Position numbers and translations under genes: made by a program
Shown: in pieces, positions 35,878-45,310 of the stretch
Position numbering within the stretch: position 1 is the first letter of the stretch
Layout: each line of letters begins with the position of its first letter
Notes under the pieces: generated by a model
What the model saw: only the letters and a program-made list of their open reading frames with translations
Databases searched by the model: none
What the model was told of the DNA's origin: nothing
DNA from: Maribellus comscasis
Lineage (GTDB): Bacteria > Bacteroidota > Bacteroidia > Bacteroidales > Prolixibacteraceae
Assembly (NCBI RefSeq): GCF_009762775.1
Contig: NZ_CP046401.1
Coordinates: 2,604,001-2,668,000, forward strand
Reading direction: 5' to 3'
Length of the DNA: 64,000 nucleotides

Positions 35878-37908
35878 ATGAAAAGTATAAGCACACTAAC
35901 AATATTATTTATCTTATTAAAAAGTTCCATTTTAATAGCACAGGGAACCTACAGTTTTCAACCCAACATCGAGGTCAGGACTGTGAATCTTTTACACGAA
36001 GATAAACTTGAATTCAAGGACCTCAATAAAAACGGCAAACTGGATATCTACGAAGACTGGCGTCAATCGGTTGAAAATCGGATCCAGGATCTGCTTAATC
36101 AAATGACCCTGGAAGAAAAAGTTGGGTTTTTGTTAATCAATACGCTTAACGCAGAAAGCTATGGTAAAGTATCGGAATCAGGCGTTCGGTATGTTGAGGA
36201 TGAAAAGATGACCCGGTTTATTTTCAGAAATACGGTTATTGAAAATCCTGAACGCACTGGAGGCAGAGGCGGCGGTTTTGGTGGAGGTCAGGTCTCTCCT
36301 TACGAAGCAGCCCAATTTACAAATTCAGTTCAGGAAATTGCTGAGAATACGCGACTTGGTATACCTGTCGTGTTTAAATCAAATGCGAGAAACCATGTCA
36401 CTTATGATGCAAGAGCAGGAATCAATGTTGGTTCAGGTGCCTTTTCTGCCTGGCCTAAAGAAGCAGGTTTGGCCGCAACACAAGATATTGGGCTAATTGC
36501 CGAATTCGCTAATGTAATGAGGCAGGAATGGACTTCTATCGGTCTTCGTTCGATGTACGGCTATATGGCTGACCTCGCTACTGAACCGAGATGGTACCGT
36601 ATCCATGAAACGTTTACCGAAGACAGTGAATGGGCTACTGAAATTGTATCGACCCTTATCAAAAACCTGCAGGGTGAATCTTTGAATTCAAAAAGTGTTG
36701 CGTTAACATTGAAACACTTCCCGGGAGGAGGACCGCAGGAAGGTGGAGGCGATCCTCATTTCGACTATGGAAAGAACCAGGTTTATCCGGCGGGAATGTT
36801 TGATTACCATGTAGCGCCGTTTAAGGCTGCAATTGATGCGGGTGTTTCGTCCATTATGCCATATTACGGAATCCCCATTGGCCAGCAATACTTACCCAAC
36901 GATGTTGGTATGGCGTTTTCTAGGGGAATTGTAACCGGTTTATTGAGAAATGAACTTGGTTTTAAAGGATATGTAAATTCGGATACGGGTATTATTGGAG
37001 ACAGAGCATGGGGATTGGAAGATAAAACCGAAGAAGAACAAATAATAATTGCCGTGGAGGCAGGAACAGATGTTCTTTCCGGATTCAGTAATAACAAAAT
37101 GATTTTAGACCTTGTAGAATCTGGAAAGATTTCTGAAAGCAGAGTGGAACTATCGGTAAAAAGGCAACTGAGAGAACAATTTGAACTCGGTTTATTTGAA
37201 AATCCGTATGTAGATTCAGACAGGGCAGCTTATATTGTTGGTAATGCATCTTTTCAACGAAAAGCAGATATTGCGCAAAGAAAATCAATCGTACTGTTGC
37301 AAAATAAAATGAATCTTCCTCTTGCAATGCCTGAACGGAATGATTCTCTTGTTCTGTTTACAATGGGGGTTGATAACGAGATATTTAATAATCGATCGTG
37401 GTCGGGTATTAAAGCAATATCAGGAGATTATGATGCTGAAAATGGTCAGCTTCCGGATATAGGTGATGATGTTGATTATGCTGTAATCAGGATCAATGTG
37501 CTTAATACAGGAGGTAGGTTTGGCGGAGCTATTCCAGAGGAATTAGATCTGCTGGCATTCTCCGATATGGTTGGTTCAAAATCGTGGCACATATCTCCTT
37601 CCCTGGCTGATATAAAAACTGTTATGGATAAAGTAGGCGCGGAAAAGACAATTCTGTCAGTAAATTTTCGAAATCCATATGTTTTGGATGCAGATTGTGG
37701 CTTCCTGAATGCAGGGGCTATTCTGGCTACATTTGGCGTGAAAAGTGAAGCGCTTATGGATATTATCATGGGTGATTTCAAACCCACCGGAAAATTGCCA
37801 TTTGCATTGGCAAAAAGCAAAGAGGCTATCATAAATCAGGATTCAGATGCGCCTGGTTATCCCGATGAAGATACTCTTTTCCCGTTCGGATTTGGGTTGA
37901 CGTACTAA
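35878..37908 (+). CDS. GH3 beta-glucosidase-like exported enzyme
   Basis: 676 residues, signal peptide about 1-22 (ILLKSSILIAQ). EF-hand-type loop DLNKNGKLDIYE at 48-59. GH3 N-domain with LKHFPGGGPQEGGGDPHFDYG, FKAAIDAGVSSIMPYYG and GFKGYVNSDTG holding the nucleophile D369; GH3 C-domain ends FPFGFGLTY. A short GGRGGGFGGG insert lies near residue 128. It is an adjacent paralogue of the preceding GH3 (37 bases apart) and is probably co-transcribed. Whether it is beta-glucosidase, xylosidase or another specificity cannot be told from sequence. Confidence 0.85.
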   Translation: MKSISTLTILFILLKSSILIAQGTYSFQPNIEVRTVNLLHEDKLEFKDLNKNGKLDIYEDWRQSVENRIQDLLNQMTLEEKVGFLLINTLNAESYGKVSESGVRYVEDEKMTRFIFRNTVIENPERTGGRGGGFGGGQVSPYEAAQFTNSVQEIAENTRLGIPVVFKSNARNHVTYDARAGINVGSGAFSAWPKEAGLAATQDIGLIAEFANVMRQEWTSIGLRSMYGYMADLATEPRWYRIHETFTEDSEWATEIVSTLIKNLQGESLNSKSVALTLKHFPGGGPQEGGGDPHFDYGKNQVYPAGMFDYHVAPFKAAIDAGVSSIMPYYGIPIGQQYLPNDVGMAFSRGIVTGLLRNELGFKGYVNSDTGIIGDRAWGLEDKTEEEQIIIAVEAGTDVLSGFSNNKMILDLVESGKISESRVELSVKRQLREQFELGLFENPYVDSDRAAYIVGNASFQRKADIAQRKSIVLLQNKMNLPLAMPERNDSLVLFTMGVDNEIFNNRSWSGIKAISGDYDAENGQLPDIGDDVDYAVIRINVLNTGGRFGGAIPEELDLLAFSDMVGSKSWHISPSLADIKTVMDKVGAEKTILSVNFRNPYVLDADCGFLNAGAILATFGVKSEALMDIIMGDFKPTGKLPFALAKSKEAIINQDSDAPGYPDEDTLFPFGFGLTY

Positions 37909-38344
37909 AGATATTGCTCACACGAAATAATTGACCAATGGATAATGATATCGTTTATTGAATATAAAACTCTGTCTATTAGCAAAAAATCAAACAAGAA
38001 GCTTTTTGTATTTGTTGTAGAGAGTTTTTTGTCATGTAGTAAGAAGAGAGTTTTAATCAACCTGGATTGAGAGAAGGAAAGGCACACTTTTTTGTTTCGA
38101 CGATAGAATTAGTTACTGATTCAACAACGAGTACCGCGTCTTATTAAAGTATTTTACGTTTCAATTGGCCCATTGGGGCGTCCATATTTGTAAGATATTC
38201 TATCTTTGAAATGCATAAATAGTAGATTTTTATGATGAAAGTCAAAAAAATCTTATCCCCCGGTGAGGCCGGGGGATTTTATTTATAAAGCTTCACTTGA
38301 TTTCCCAAAATAAACAAACCAAACTTTTATTTTGAATATCTTTT
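37909..38344. other. Non-coding interval between convergent GH3 and DUF72 genes
   Basis: 436 bases, AT-rich. It contains a GC-rich hairpin near its right end (listed separately). I see no supported ORF, RNA gene or second conserved element. Confidence 0.6.
38255..38284. terminator. Bidirectional terminator hairpin (copy 1)
   Basis: Stem ATCCCCCGG/CCGGGGGAT, nine pairs, loop TGAGG, followed by TTTTATTTAT on the plus strand and by T-rich sequence on the minus strand. It serves convergent GH3 (plus) and DUF72 (minus, stop 60 bases away). The same hairpin sequence, with one wobble, recurs at 40685. Confidence 0.75.
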
Positions 38345-39226
38345 TCAAAGCAAACTACCCTGACGGGGGCCGCGTACATTCAAACTGTACTTTTCATTCA
38401 GCTTACTGATAAAGTAAGCCGACAGTAGCGGCGACTCTTTTTCTAAATTCTGATGAACAAAGAAATAGAGATTTTCTAGTCCGTTTTCAATCCAAACACC
38501 CACTCGTTCAACCCAATCATCTAAACGACTGTAATCTGTCGGGTGATTGGCTCCGACGTATCGCACAAATGCAGTAGGTGTTGTCAATCGCATATGTAGC
38601 ATATCTCTTCTTCCCGCAGTATCTACAATAATATTTGCAGTCTCATTCTCTTCCAAAAGGGAATATAATTCGGAAGAAATCTTCTCATCACTAAACCATT
38701 CTTTGTTTCTGAGTTCAACCGCCAGTGGAATTCCCGGTGGAAATTTGGTTAAAAAACCTCTTAATCTATCAAAGTCTTTATATGAAAAATTATCATGAAG
38801 CTGAAGGAAAACCATTCCCAGCTTTGGATTAAAATTACTGATTTTAAAACAGTAATCTTCAACCAGTTCGCCAACATTAATCAAACGTTTATAATGACTT
38901 ATCGAATTTGTAATTTTCGGAAAGAACCTGAAATCGTCAGGCGTTTTGTTGCGCCACGTTTCAACCTGGTTTATTGAAGGGATATTATAAAACGTGGCAT
39001 TTAATTCTATACTATTAAATTGTGTGGCATAATAAGCCAGTTCATCTTTTGTTCCCCGGGGATAAAAGCCCTTTAAATCAGTTCGGTTCCATTTCGCACA
39101 ACCAACATTCACACATACTTTTGGCTTGTTTCCTTTCGATCGCGCCAGAACTTTTTTTGAATCGGGATGATCTGGAGGTAAGACAAAATCAACGCTTCCC
39201 GGATTCTCAACTTTCCCAAATTTCAT
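38345..39226 (-). CDS. DUF72-domain protein
   Basis: 293 residues. The whole length matches DUF72 (YecE-like) TIM-barrel: NVGCAKWN, TKDELAYYATQFNSIELNATFY, WRNKTPDDFRFFPKITNSISH, MVFLQLHDNFS, AVELRNKEWF, DTAGRRDMLHMRLTTPTAFVRYVGANH and WIENGLENLYFFVHQ. The family has no settled function, possibly linked to metal or nucleic-acid metabolism. ATG 39226 is preferred; an upstream ATG at 39274 adds 16 residues not expected in the family. It sits alone on the minus strand between two plus-strand modules. Confidence 0.85.
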   Translation of the reverse strand: MKFGKVENPGSVDFVLPPDHPDSKKVLARSKGNKPKVCVNVGCAKWNRTDLKGFYPRGTKDELAYYATQFNSIELNATFYNIPSINQVETWRNKTPDDFRFFPKITNSISHYKRLINVGELVEDYCFKISNFNPKLGMVFLQLHDNFSYKDFDRLRGFLTKFPPGIPLAVELRNKEWFSDEKISSELYSLLEENETANIIVDTAGRRDMLHMRLTTPTAFVRYVGANHPTDYSRLDDWVERVGVWIENGLENLYFFVHQNLEKESPLLSAYFISKLNEKYSLNVRGPRQGSLL

Positions 39227-39416
39227 AGCCTGTAATTTTGATAGGAATAAAATCCCAATTAATCTTTTTCTCAAATTTCGAAAGAATCTGTTTCATTAGC
39301 AAATTTTCATCATTTTAACAAAACACTTTCTCCGAAGTATTTTCAAGTCTAATTTTATTTTACTCCCATCTTGTTCACTCAAATCAGATGACAGTGATTT
39401 TGCTTATATTTAGTGA

Positions 39417-40514
39417 ATGGTAAAAACTATATCTTTAATCGGGTTTATTCAGGCTATTTTTGGCATACTGATTTTTGTGTCAAAAAGACCAAAGCACCTT
39501 AGTTTTACTATTATCACATTTTGGCTTTTTATTATAGCAATTTCGCTGGGAACAAAACTGCTTCCTTTTGATACGGTCGAATATCTTAAGTTTGGAGTAT
39601 TTCCCATACTATTTTCGCATGGCCCTTTGCTTTATTTATATGTAAACTCGTTGGTAAATGAAAACTTTAAGTTGAACTGGAAACACCTGTTACATACTTT
39701 ACCAATTTTTATTATCGGTATACAGCGATCCCTGGGAAACCAGGTTTCAATGAACAGTTCTCCTGATTTGTCAGAAAATCCAAATTATATTTACAACAAC
39801 ATTTACTATGCACTTCTGATCATTTCAGTGGTGACTTATTGGATTTTGAGTATCCAGCTCATTCTAAAACACAGAAAAAGTATTCCCTATTTTTTTTCCA
39901 ATTACACAGCAAAAAACACATTAAATTGGCTCATTCTACTTATTGTTGTTTTTTTATTTCTGATTGTGATTGAGTTGTTTATATCGTACATTGAAAAATT
40001 AATGAATACCAAATTCACTGAACTTTCAAGCATTCATATCAATTTGACCATCTTTACTTTTATGCTTGTATTTTTTGGCATAAAACAAACCGCCATTTAT
40101 AAGAAGCAAAAAATTAGTTTATCTGATTCTGTAAAAACAAAAAATACTCAGGCAGCATTAAACGAAAGACAGGAGAAAGATCTTAACAAGGAAATTATTC
40201 AGTATCTGAAAACTAAAAAACCATATACAAATCCCGATTACAGCCTGCAGATGATGGTTGAAGACCTTAATGTTCCCAGATATAAAATATCACACGTAAT
40301 TAATGCCAGTCAAAAAAAGAATTTTTTTAAATTCATTAACGAATTCCGGGTGAAAGAAGTTAAAGAAAAACTTGCCGATCCTTTATATAAACATTATACT
40401 CTTCTCGGGATAGCTTTAGAATGCGGTTTTAACTCCAAAACTTCATTTAACCGGATTTTTAAGGAAGAAACGGGTGTTACACCTTCTCATTACAAGAAAT
40501 CTCTTCAGCTATAA
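39417..40514 (+). CDS. Membrane-anchored AraC-type transcriptional regulator (paralogue)
   Basis: 365 residues with the same layout as the 29.2 kb regulator: about seven membrane helices in residues 1-220, a variable charged linker, and an AraC-type DNA-binding domain (MVEDLNVPRYKISHVINASQ ... LECGFNSKTSFNRIFKEETGVTPSHY). It precedes the GH95/dehydrogenase module and probably controls it. The ATG at 39417 is preceded by TATATTTA, a one-mismatch -7 box only about 7 bases upstream, so a very short leader is possible. Confidence 0.8.
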   Translation: MVKTISLIGFIQAIFGILIFVSKRPKHLSFTIITFWLFIIAISLGTKLLPFDTVEYLKFGVFPILFSHGPLLYLYVNSLVNENFKLNWKHLLHTLPIFIIGIQRSLGNQVSMNSSPDLSENPNYIYNNIYYALLIISVVTYWILSIQLILKHRKSIPYFFSNYTAKNTLNWLILLIVVFLFLIVIELFISYIEKLMNTKFTELSSIHINLTIFTFMLVFFGIKQTAIYKKQKISLSDSVKTKNTQAALNERQEKDLNKEIIQYLKTKKPYTNPDYSLQMMVEDLNVPRYKISHVINASQKKNFFKFINEFRVKEVKEKLADPLYKHYTLLGIALECGFNSKTSFNRIFKEETGVTPSHYKKSLQL

Positions 40515-40684
40515 CGGGACTATTCTCAAGGCCTGCGAATTGATCCAAAAGTACCAATCCGGGTGCCAACTTGTAAAATAAGGTTTCATCTTGTTTGTTG
40601 AAGCGCTTTTCAGAAAGAATTGCATTAATTTAATGTGTTCATAGGTTTAATTCATTAAGTGTAGTGAATTAAAAAATATATTAT

Positions 40685-40709
40685 CCCTCGGCGAGGCCGG
40701 GGGTTTTTT
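40685..40709 (+). terminator. Terminator hairpin (copy 2) after the AraC-type regulator
   Basis: Stem CCCTCGG/CCGGGGG with one G-T pair, loop CGAGG, followed by six T. It lies 171 bases after the regulator stop and just before the -7 box of the GH95 module, isolating the two transcripts. Sequence is nearly identical to the hairpin at 38255. Confidence 0.75.
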
Positions 40710-40721
40710 GTTAATTCTTTG

Positions 40722-40729
40722 TAAGTTTG
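40722..40729 (+). promoter_or_regulatory. -7 box of the GH95 module
   Basis: TAAGTTTG fits TAnnTTTG exactly and lies 26 bases before the ATG at 40756. No TTTG at the expected 17-20 base distance; the position is occupied by the terminator hairpin. An activator-dependent promoter is plausible. Confidence 0.45.
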
Positions 40730-40755
40730 GAGAAATCTAAACTAACATTTCCAGA

Positions 40756-43134
40756 ATGAAAAAATCTGTAATTTTTCTGACAGCTTATTTATTTGTTTCG
40801 TGTTCAACTTATTTCGAACCAGCAGAGGAATTAAACCCGTCAATGGGGCTATGGTATAATGAAGCAGCCAGTGAATGGACCGATGCGTTGCCTGTCGGTA
40901 ACGGGCGTTTGGGAGCAATGATTTATGGTGGAACAACATCTGACACCATCCAGTTTAATGAGGAGACACTTTGGAGCGGGCAGCCCCACAACTATTCTCA
41001 CGAAGGTGCATACAACTACCTTGGAAAAATCAGACAGTTATTGTGGGATGGGAAACAGGCCGAAGCTGAGCAACTGGCAAACGAACATTTTATGTCAGAA
41101 CCATTCGGACAGTTTTGTTACCAGCCCTTTGGGAAAATATTCTTGAATTTTCCCGGGCACGAAAATCCTGAAAACTATAAACGTCAGATTGACCTTCGCA
41201 ATGCTCTTTCAACGGTCTTTTATGAATTGGATGGAGTTAGCTTTAAACGCGAAACTTTTGCTTCCAATCCCGATCAAGCAATCATAATTCATCTGGAAGC
41301 ATCAAAAAACGGAGCGTTAAATTTTGCTGCAGGACTAAATTGCCCCCACGAAAATTATTCGGTTTCGATAGAAAACGACCAAATTATCCTTAAGGGAAAG
41401 GCAAATAATTATCCTAACAAATTAGGACGCGACGGGAAACCTTATCCGGAAAGTAAACTTATTTTTGAAGCCCGGCTGAAGGTTACAAACGAAGGGGGTG
41501 GAATTGTTAAAGACGGAAAAACATTAAAAGTGGCCAATGCCAGAAAAGCCACTCTTTATTTAGTAGCGGCAACAAGTTTTGTAAATTACAGCGACATCAG
41601 CGCAAATCCTTCGGAAAAATGCGATTCATATCTTTCAAATATTAACGGAAAATCATATGAAATGCTAAAGTCTTCTCACATTGAAGATTATCAAAAATTA
41701 TTTAACCGTGTGGAACTGGATCTGGGAAGTTCTGAAATTTCAAAACGCCCTACCGACGAACGGCTGGCTACTTTCAAAGCAGATGAAGACCCTTCTTTGG
41801 TTTCGTTGTTGTACCAGTATGGAAGATATTTGCTGATTTCATCTTCACGACCGGGAACACAGCCCGCAAACCTGCAAGGCATCTGGAACGATAAAATAGC
41901 ACCGCCGTGGGATAGTAAATACACGATTAATATTAACACCGAAATGAATTACTGGCCGGCTGAAATGACGAATCTTTCAGAATGCACCAATCCTTTAATT
42001 AAAATGGTTACCGAAATAGCGCAGACCGGTAAAAATGTGGCAAAAGAACATTATGATATGGATGGCTGGGTAACTCATCATAATACTGATATCTGGCGGG
42101 GAGCTGCCCCGATTAATAACTCAAACCATGGGATCTGGCCAACCGGAGGTGCATGGTTAAGTCAGCATTTGTGGTGGCATTATCAATTTAACGGTGATAA
42201 AGCTTTTCTGGGGAAAACCGCTTACCCTGTATTAAAAGAAGCGTCCCGCTTTTTTGCCGAATACCTGGTGCCGGATCCTCAACATCCGGAATGGCTGATT
42301 AGCGGACCAAGCAACAGCCCCGAACAAGGTGGTTTGGTAATGGGACCAACCATGGATCATCAGATTATCAGAGAATTGTTTGCCAACACGATAGAGGCTG
42401 CAAATATTCTTGGAGTCGATAATGATTTTGCCAAAATGTTAAAGGAAAAACGGGCTAAAATTGCGCCGAATCAGATTGGGCAGTACGGGCAGTTACAGGA
42501 GTGGCTGAAGGATGTTGATAATCCGGAAAATGAACACCGGCATGTTTCCCATTTGTGGGGTTTGCATCCCGGAAGTGAAATTCACCCCTTAACAACTCCC
42601 GATTTTGCCGATGCATGCAAAGTAACACTCTCGCAACGTGGCGACGGTGGAACGGGCTGGTCACGGGCATGGAAAATAAACTTTTGGGCGCGATTGCTCG
42701 ATGGAGATCACTCCTTCCTTCTATTAAAAAACCTGATGGTTCCCTCAAAAAGTAAAGAAACCAATTATGAAGACCGGGGTGGTCTATACAACAACTTGTT
42801 TGATGCACATCCACCGTTTCAGATCGACGGGAATTTTGGCGCTACTTCAGGAACTACTGAAATGCTTTTGCAGTCGCACCTGCGCGATGAAAATGGTGAT
42901 TTCTACCAAGACCTCCTCCCTGCACTTCCATCTGCACTTTCCTCCGGCAAAATAACGGGAATAAAAGGAAAAGGTGGTTTTGAATTTACAATCTCCTGGA
43001 AAGATGGCTCTCTTGTTTCTGCAGAAATAAAGTCTTTGCTCGGAAACAAACTAAATCTGCGTTATAAAGGAAAAATAATCTCAAAAAACACAAACGAAGG
43101 AGAAAGTTATACTTTTACCAAAGAAAATTTTTAA
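40756..43134 (+). CDS. GH95 alpha-L-fucosidase/alpha-L-galactosidase lipoprotein
   Basis: 792 residues. Lipoprotein signal with lipobox VSCS (Cys16). The GH95 N-domain is clear: MGLWYNEAASEWTDALPVGNGRLGAMIYGG and FNEETLWSGQP. Catalytic positions known from the Bifidobacterium AfcA enzyme are visible: the N-x-N pair N392/N394 in NINTEMNYWPAEM, general acid E523 in SNSPEQGG, and D691 in DGNFGATSG. GH95 enzymes remove terminal alpha-1,2-fucose or alpha-L-galactose from side chains of xyloglucan, mucin or algal glycans; which one cannot be told here. Surface or periplasmic location. The dehydrogenase gene follows after 1 base, so it is in an operon. Confidence 0.9.
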   Translation: MKKSVIFLTAYLFVSCSTYFEPAEELNPSMGLWYNEAASEWTDALPVGNGRLGAMIYGGTTSDTIQFNEETLWSGQPHNYSHEGAYNYLGKIRQLLWDGKQAEAEQLANEHFMSEPFGQFCYQPFGKIFLNFPGHENPENYKRQIDLRNALSTVFYELDGVSFKRETFASNPDQAIIIHLEASKNGALNFAAGLNCPHENYSVSIENDQIILKGKANNYPNKLGRDGKPYPESKLIFEARLKVTNEGGGIVKDGKTLKVANARKATLYLVAATSFVNYSDISANPSEKCDSYLSNINGKSYEMLKSSHIEDYQKLFNRVELDLGSSEISKRPTDERLATFKADEDPSLVSLLYQYGRYLLISSSRPGTQPANLQGIWNDKIAPPWDSKYTININTEMNYWPAEMTNLSECTNPLIKMVTEIAQTGKNVAKEHYDMDGWVTHHNTDIWRGAAPINNSNHGIWPTGGAWLSQHLWWHYQFNGDKAFLGKTAYPVLKEASRFFAEYLVPDPQHPEWLISGPSNSPEQGGLVMGPTMDHQIIRELFANTIEAANILGVDNDFAKMLKEKRAKIAPNQIGQYGQLQEWLKDVDNPENEHRHVSHLWGLHPGSEIHPLTTPDFADACKVTLSQRGDGGTGWSRAWKINFWARLLDGDHSFLLLKNLMVPSKSKETNYEDRGGLYNNLFDAHPPFQIDGNFGATSGTTEMLLQSHLRDENGDFYQDLLPALPSALSSGKITGIKGKGGFEFTISWKDGSLVSAEIKSLLGNKLNLRYKGKIISKNTNEGESYTFTKENF

Positions 43135-43135
43135 T

Positions 43136-44167
43136 ATGAAAGCGCTTGTTTTAGAAGAATATATGCAACTCAATTACAGGGATTTTGAAGAACCTGAGAT
43201 TGAATCCAATGAAGTATTGGTACAAGTTAAAGCCTGTGGTATTTGCGGTAGCGATGTTCACGGAATGGATGGAAGCACGGGCCGCAGAAAACCACCATTA
43301 GTGATGGGACACGAAGCCTCCGGTACTATTGCAAAAACAGGAAAAGATGTTTCGGACTGGCAAGTTGGCGACCGGGTTACTTTTGATTCAACCATATACC
43401 AGCTCGAAGATTGGTACACGCGGAAAGGACGTTACAACCTGAGTGACAACCGGAAAGTTTTGGGTGTTTCGCCCGGAGAATACCGGAAGCATGGCGCTTT
43501 TGCAGAATATGTATCGGTGCCGGCGCATATTCTGTATAAAATCCCCGACAATGTTTCATTTGAACAGGCCGCGATGGTTGAACCGGTTGCAGTTGCAGCC
43601 CATGCTGTAAATATTTCAAAAATTCAACCCGGGGCCAGTGCCCTTGTTATTGGAGCCGGAATGGTAGGAATGTTTGTGCTTAATATGTTAAAAATTGCAG
43701 GAGCAAATCCCATAATCGCGCTGGACCTGGATGAAAATAAACTGGAGCTGGCGAAAGAATTTGGTGCAACTCATACTTTCAATACTTCTAAACCCGGTAT
43801 TTCAGAAAAAATAAAGGAATTAACCAAAACCCGTGGTGCAGACTTTGGTTTTGAAGTGGTAGGAATTTCGGAAACTGTAAACCTTTGTATTAACAATTTG
43901 CGCAAAGGCGGAACAGCAGTTCTGGTTGGAAACCTGAAACCCGAAGTTACCATTCCCTTACAAAAAGTTGTTACAACAGAACTTTCGCTTTTGGGAAGCT
44001 GTGCCATAAATGGCGAGTATGAACTGGTGCTTGATTTGCTTGCTTCAGGTAAGATTAATGTGGACAAAATGATTTCAGCCAAGGCTCCTCTTTCCGAAGG
44101 AGCATTTTGGTTTAAACGGCTTTATAACAAAGAACCCGGACTAAATAAGGTAATTTTAGTCCCTTAA
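43136..44167 (+). CDS. Zinc-type medium-chain alcohol/polyol dehydrogenase
   Basis: 343 residues, MDR family. Catalytic zinc ligands are C37 (CGICGSDVHG), H59-E60 (MGHEASG) and a later Glu in MVEPVAV. The NAD-binding motif VIGAGMVGMFVLNML is present. The structural-zinc loop, normally with four Cys, is replaced by STIYQLEDWYTRKGRYNLSDN with no Cys; this subtype is common among sorbitol/threonine-dehydrogenase-like enzymes. The gene begins 1 base after the GH95 stop. A role in oxidising the released L-fucose or L-galactose is plausible but inferred. Confidence 0.85.
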   Translation: MKALVLEEYMQLNYRDFEEPEIESNEVLVQVKACGICGSDVHGMDGSTGRRKPPLVMGHEASGTIAKTGKDVSDWQVGDRVTFDSTIYQLEDWYTRKGRYNLSDNRKVLGVSPGEYRKHGAFAEYVSVPAHILYKIPDNVSFEQAAMVEPVAVAAHAVNISKIQPGASALVIGAGMVGMFVLNMLKIAGANPIIALDLDENKLELAKEFGATHTFNTSKPGISEKIKELTKTRGADFGFEVVGISETVNLCINNLRKGGTAVLVGNLKPEVTIPLQKVVTTELSLLGSCAINGEYELVLDLLASGKINVDKMISAKAPLSEGAFWFKRLYNKEPGLNKVILVP

Positions 44168-44188
44168 ATTCTTCAAAATAAATCAAAC

Positions 44189-45310
44189 ATGAAAACATAT
44201 CGTATCGCCATTCTCGGATGCGGAAAAGTAGCCCACTTACATGCCAAAGCGGTTCAAAACTTAAAAAATGCAAAACTTGCAGGTGTTTGGAGTCGTTCAA
44301 AAAATACAGCTGAAAAATTTGCGTCGGAATATAAGGTTCCGTTCTATTCTGAAATTGAGCCATTGATTAAAAACGAAAAAATAGATCTGACCATTATTTG
44401 TACTCCGCATCCTTTTCACCTTGAACCGGCAAAACTTGCGGCAAAAGCTGGTTCCCATATTCTTGTGGAAAAACCGCTCGCTTCCACTCTGGAAGATTCG
44501 GATGAAATGATAAAGACCTGTAAAAATGCCGGCGTTAAACTTGGAGTAATAAGCCAGCGGCGTTGGTACGAACCCGTGAAACGGGTAAAAGATGCGATTG
44601 ATGCCGGCAAACTGGGAAAACCGGTTTTTGGAACCATAAATATGTTGGGCTGGCGGGATGAAGCGTATTACGAAGCCGACGAATGGCGTGGCACCTGGAA
44701 AATGGAAGGAGGCGGTGTTTTGGTTAACCAGGCACCTCATCAGCTGGATATTTTGCTCTGGTATATGGGCGAAATTGATGAAGTTTACGGATTGTGGCGC
44801 AACCTAAATCATCCCTATATAGAAGTAGAAGATACTGCGGTTGCGATTATCAAATTTAAAAACGGCGGTATTGGAAACATCATTGTAAGCAATTCGCAAA
44901 AACCAGGAATTTATGGAAAGGTACATGTACATGGCGAAAATGGAGCTTCAGCAGGTGTTCAAACCGATGGCGGAGCTATGTTTATTGCTGGAATGTCGGG
45001 AATTCAGGAGCCGCCGGTAAACGATATCTGGTCGGTGCCGGGCGAAGAAAAATTGATGGAGAAATGGAAAAGCGAAGACTCTGCCTTTTTTAACAGCGTG
45101 GACCCAACGATATATTATATGGAGCGGCAAATTGAAGATTTTATCCAAGCTATTGAAAATAAACGCGAACCCCTGGTAACGGGAGAAGACGGCCGAAGAA
45201 CCGTTGAACTTTTTACTGCAATTTACCGCTCAACACGCGACAACAAACCAGTAAAATTTCCTCTCCATCCCGAAGGTGAAGATGACCTGGATGGAAGGCT
45301 AAAAAAATAA
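44189..45310 (+). CDS. Gfo/Idh/MocA oxidoreductase
   Basis: 373 residues, cytoplasmic. N-terminal Rossmann domain RIAILGCGKVAHLHAKAV, EKPLAST with the catalytic Lys, and GGGVLVNQAPHQLDILLWYMG with the His/Asp site. Together with the dehydrogenase just upstream (21 bases) it forms the intracellular part of the GH95 operon, and may oxidise the sugar or its lactone; not determined. Its stop at 45308-45310 directly abuts the stop of a small convergent ORF. Confidence 0.85.
   Translation: MKTYRIAILGCGKVAHLHAKAVQNLKNAKLAGVWSRSKNTAEKFASEYKVPFYSEIEPLIKNEKIDLTIICTPHPFHLEPAKLAAKAGSHILVEKPLASTLEDSDEMIKTCKNAGVKLGVISQRRWYEPVKRVKDAIDAGKLGKPVFGTINMLGWRDEAYYEADEWRGTWKMEGGGVLVNQAPHQLDILLWYMGEIDEVYGLWRNLNHPYIEVEDTAVAIIKFKNGGIGNIIVSNSQKPGIYGKVHVHGENGASAGVQTDGGAMFIAGMSGIQEPPVNDIWSVPGEEKLMEKWKSEDSAFFNSVDPTIYYMERQIEDFIQAIENKREPLVTGEDGRRTVELFTAIYRSTRDNKPVKFPLHPEGEDDLDGRLKK

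Noticed and set aside
37905..38087. A 60-residue minus-strand ORF in the GH3/DUF72 gap
   Set aside because: Overlaps the GH3 stop, has low-complexity composition and no start signal.
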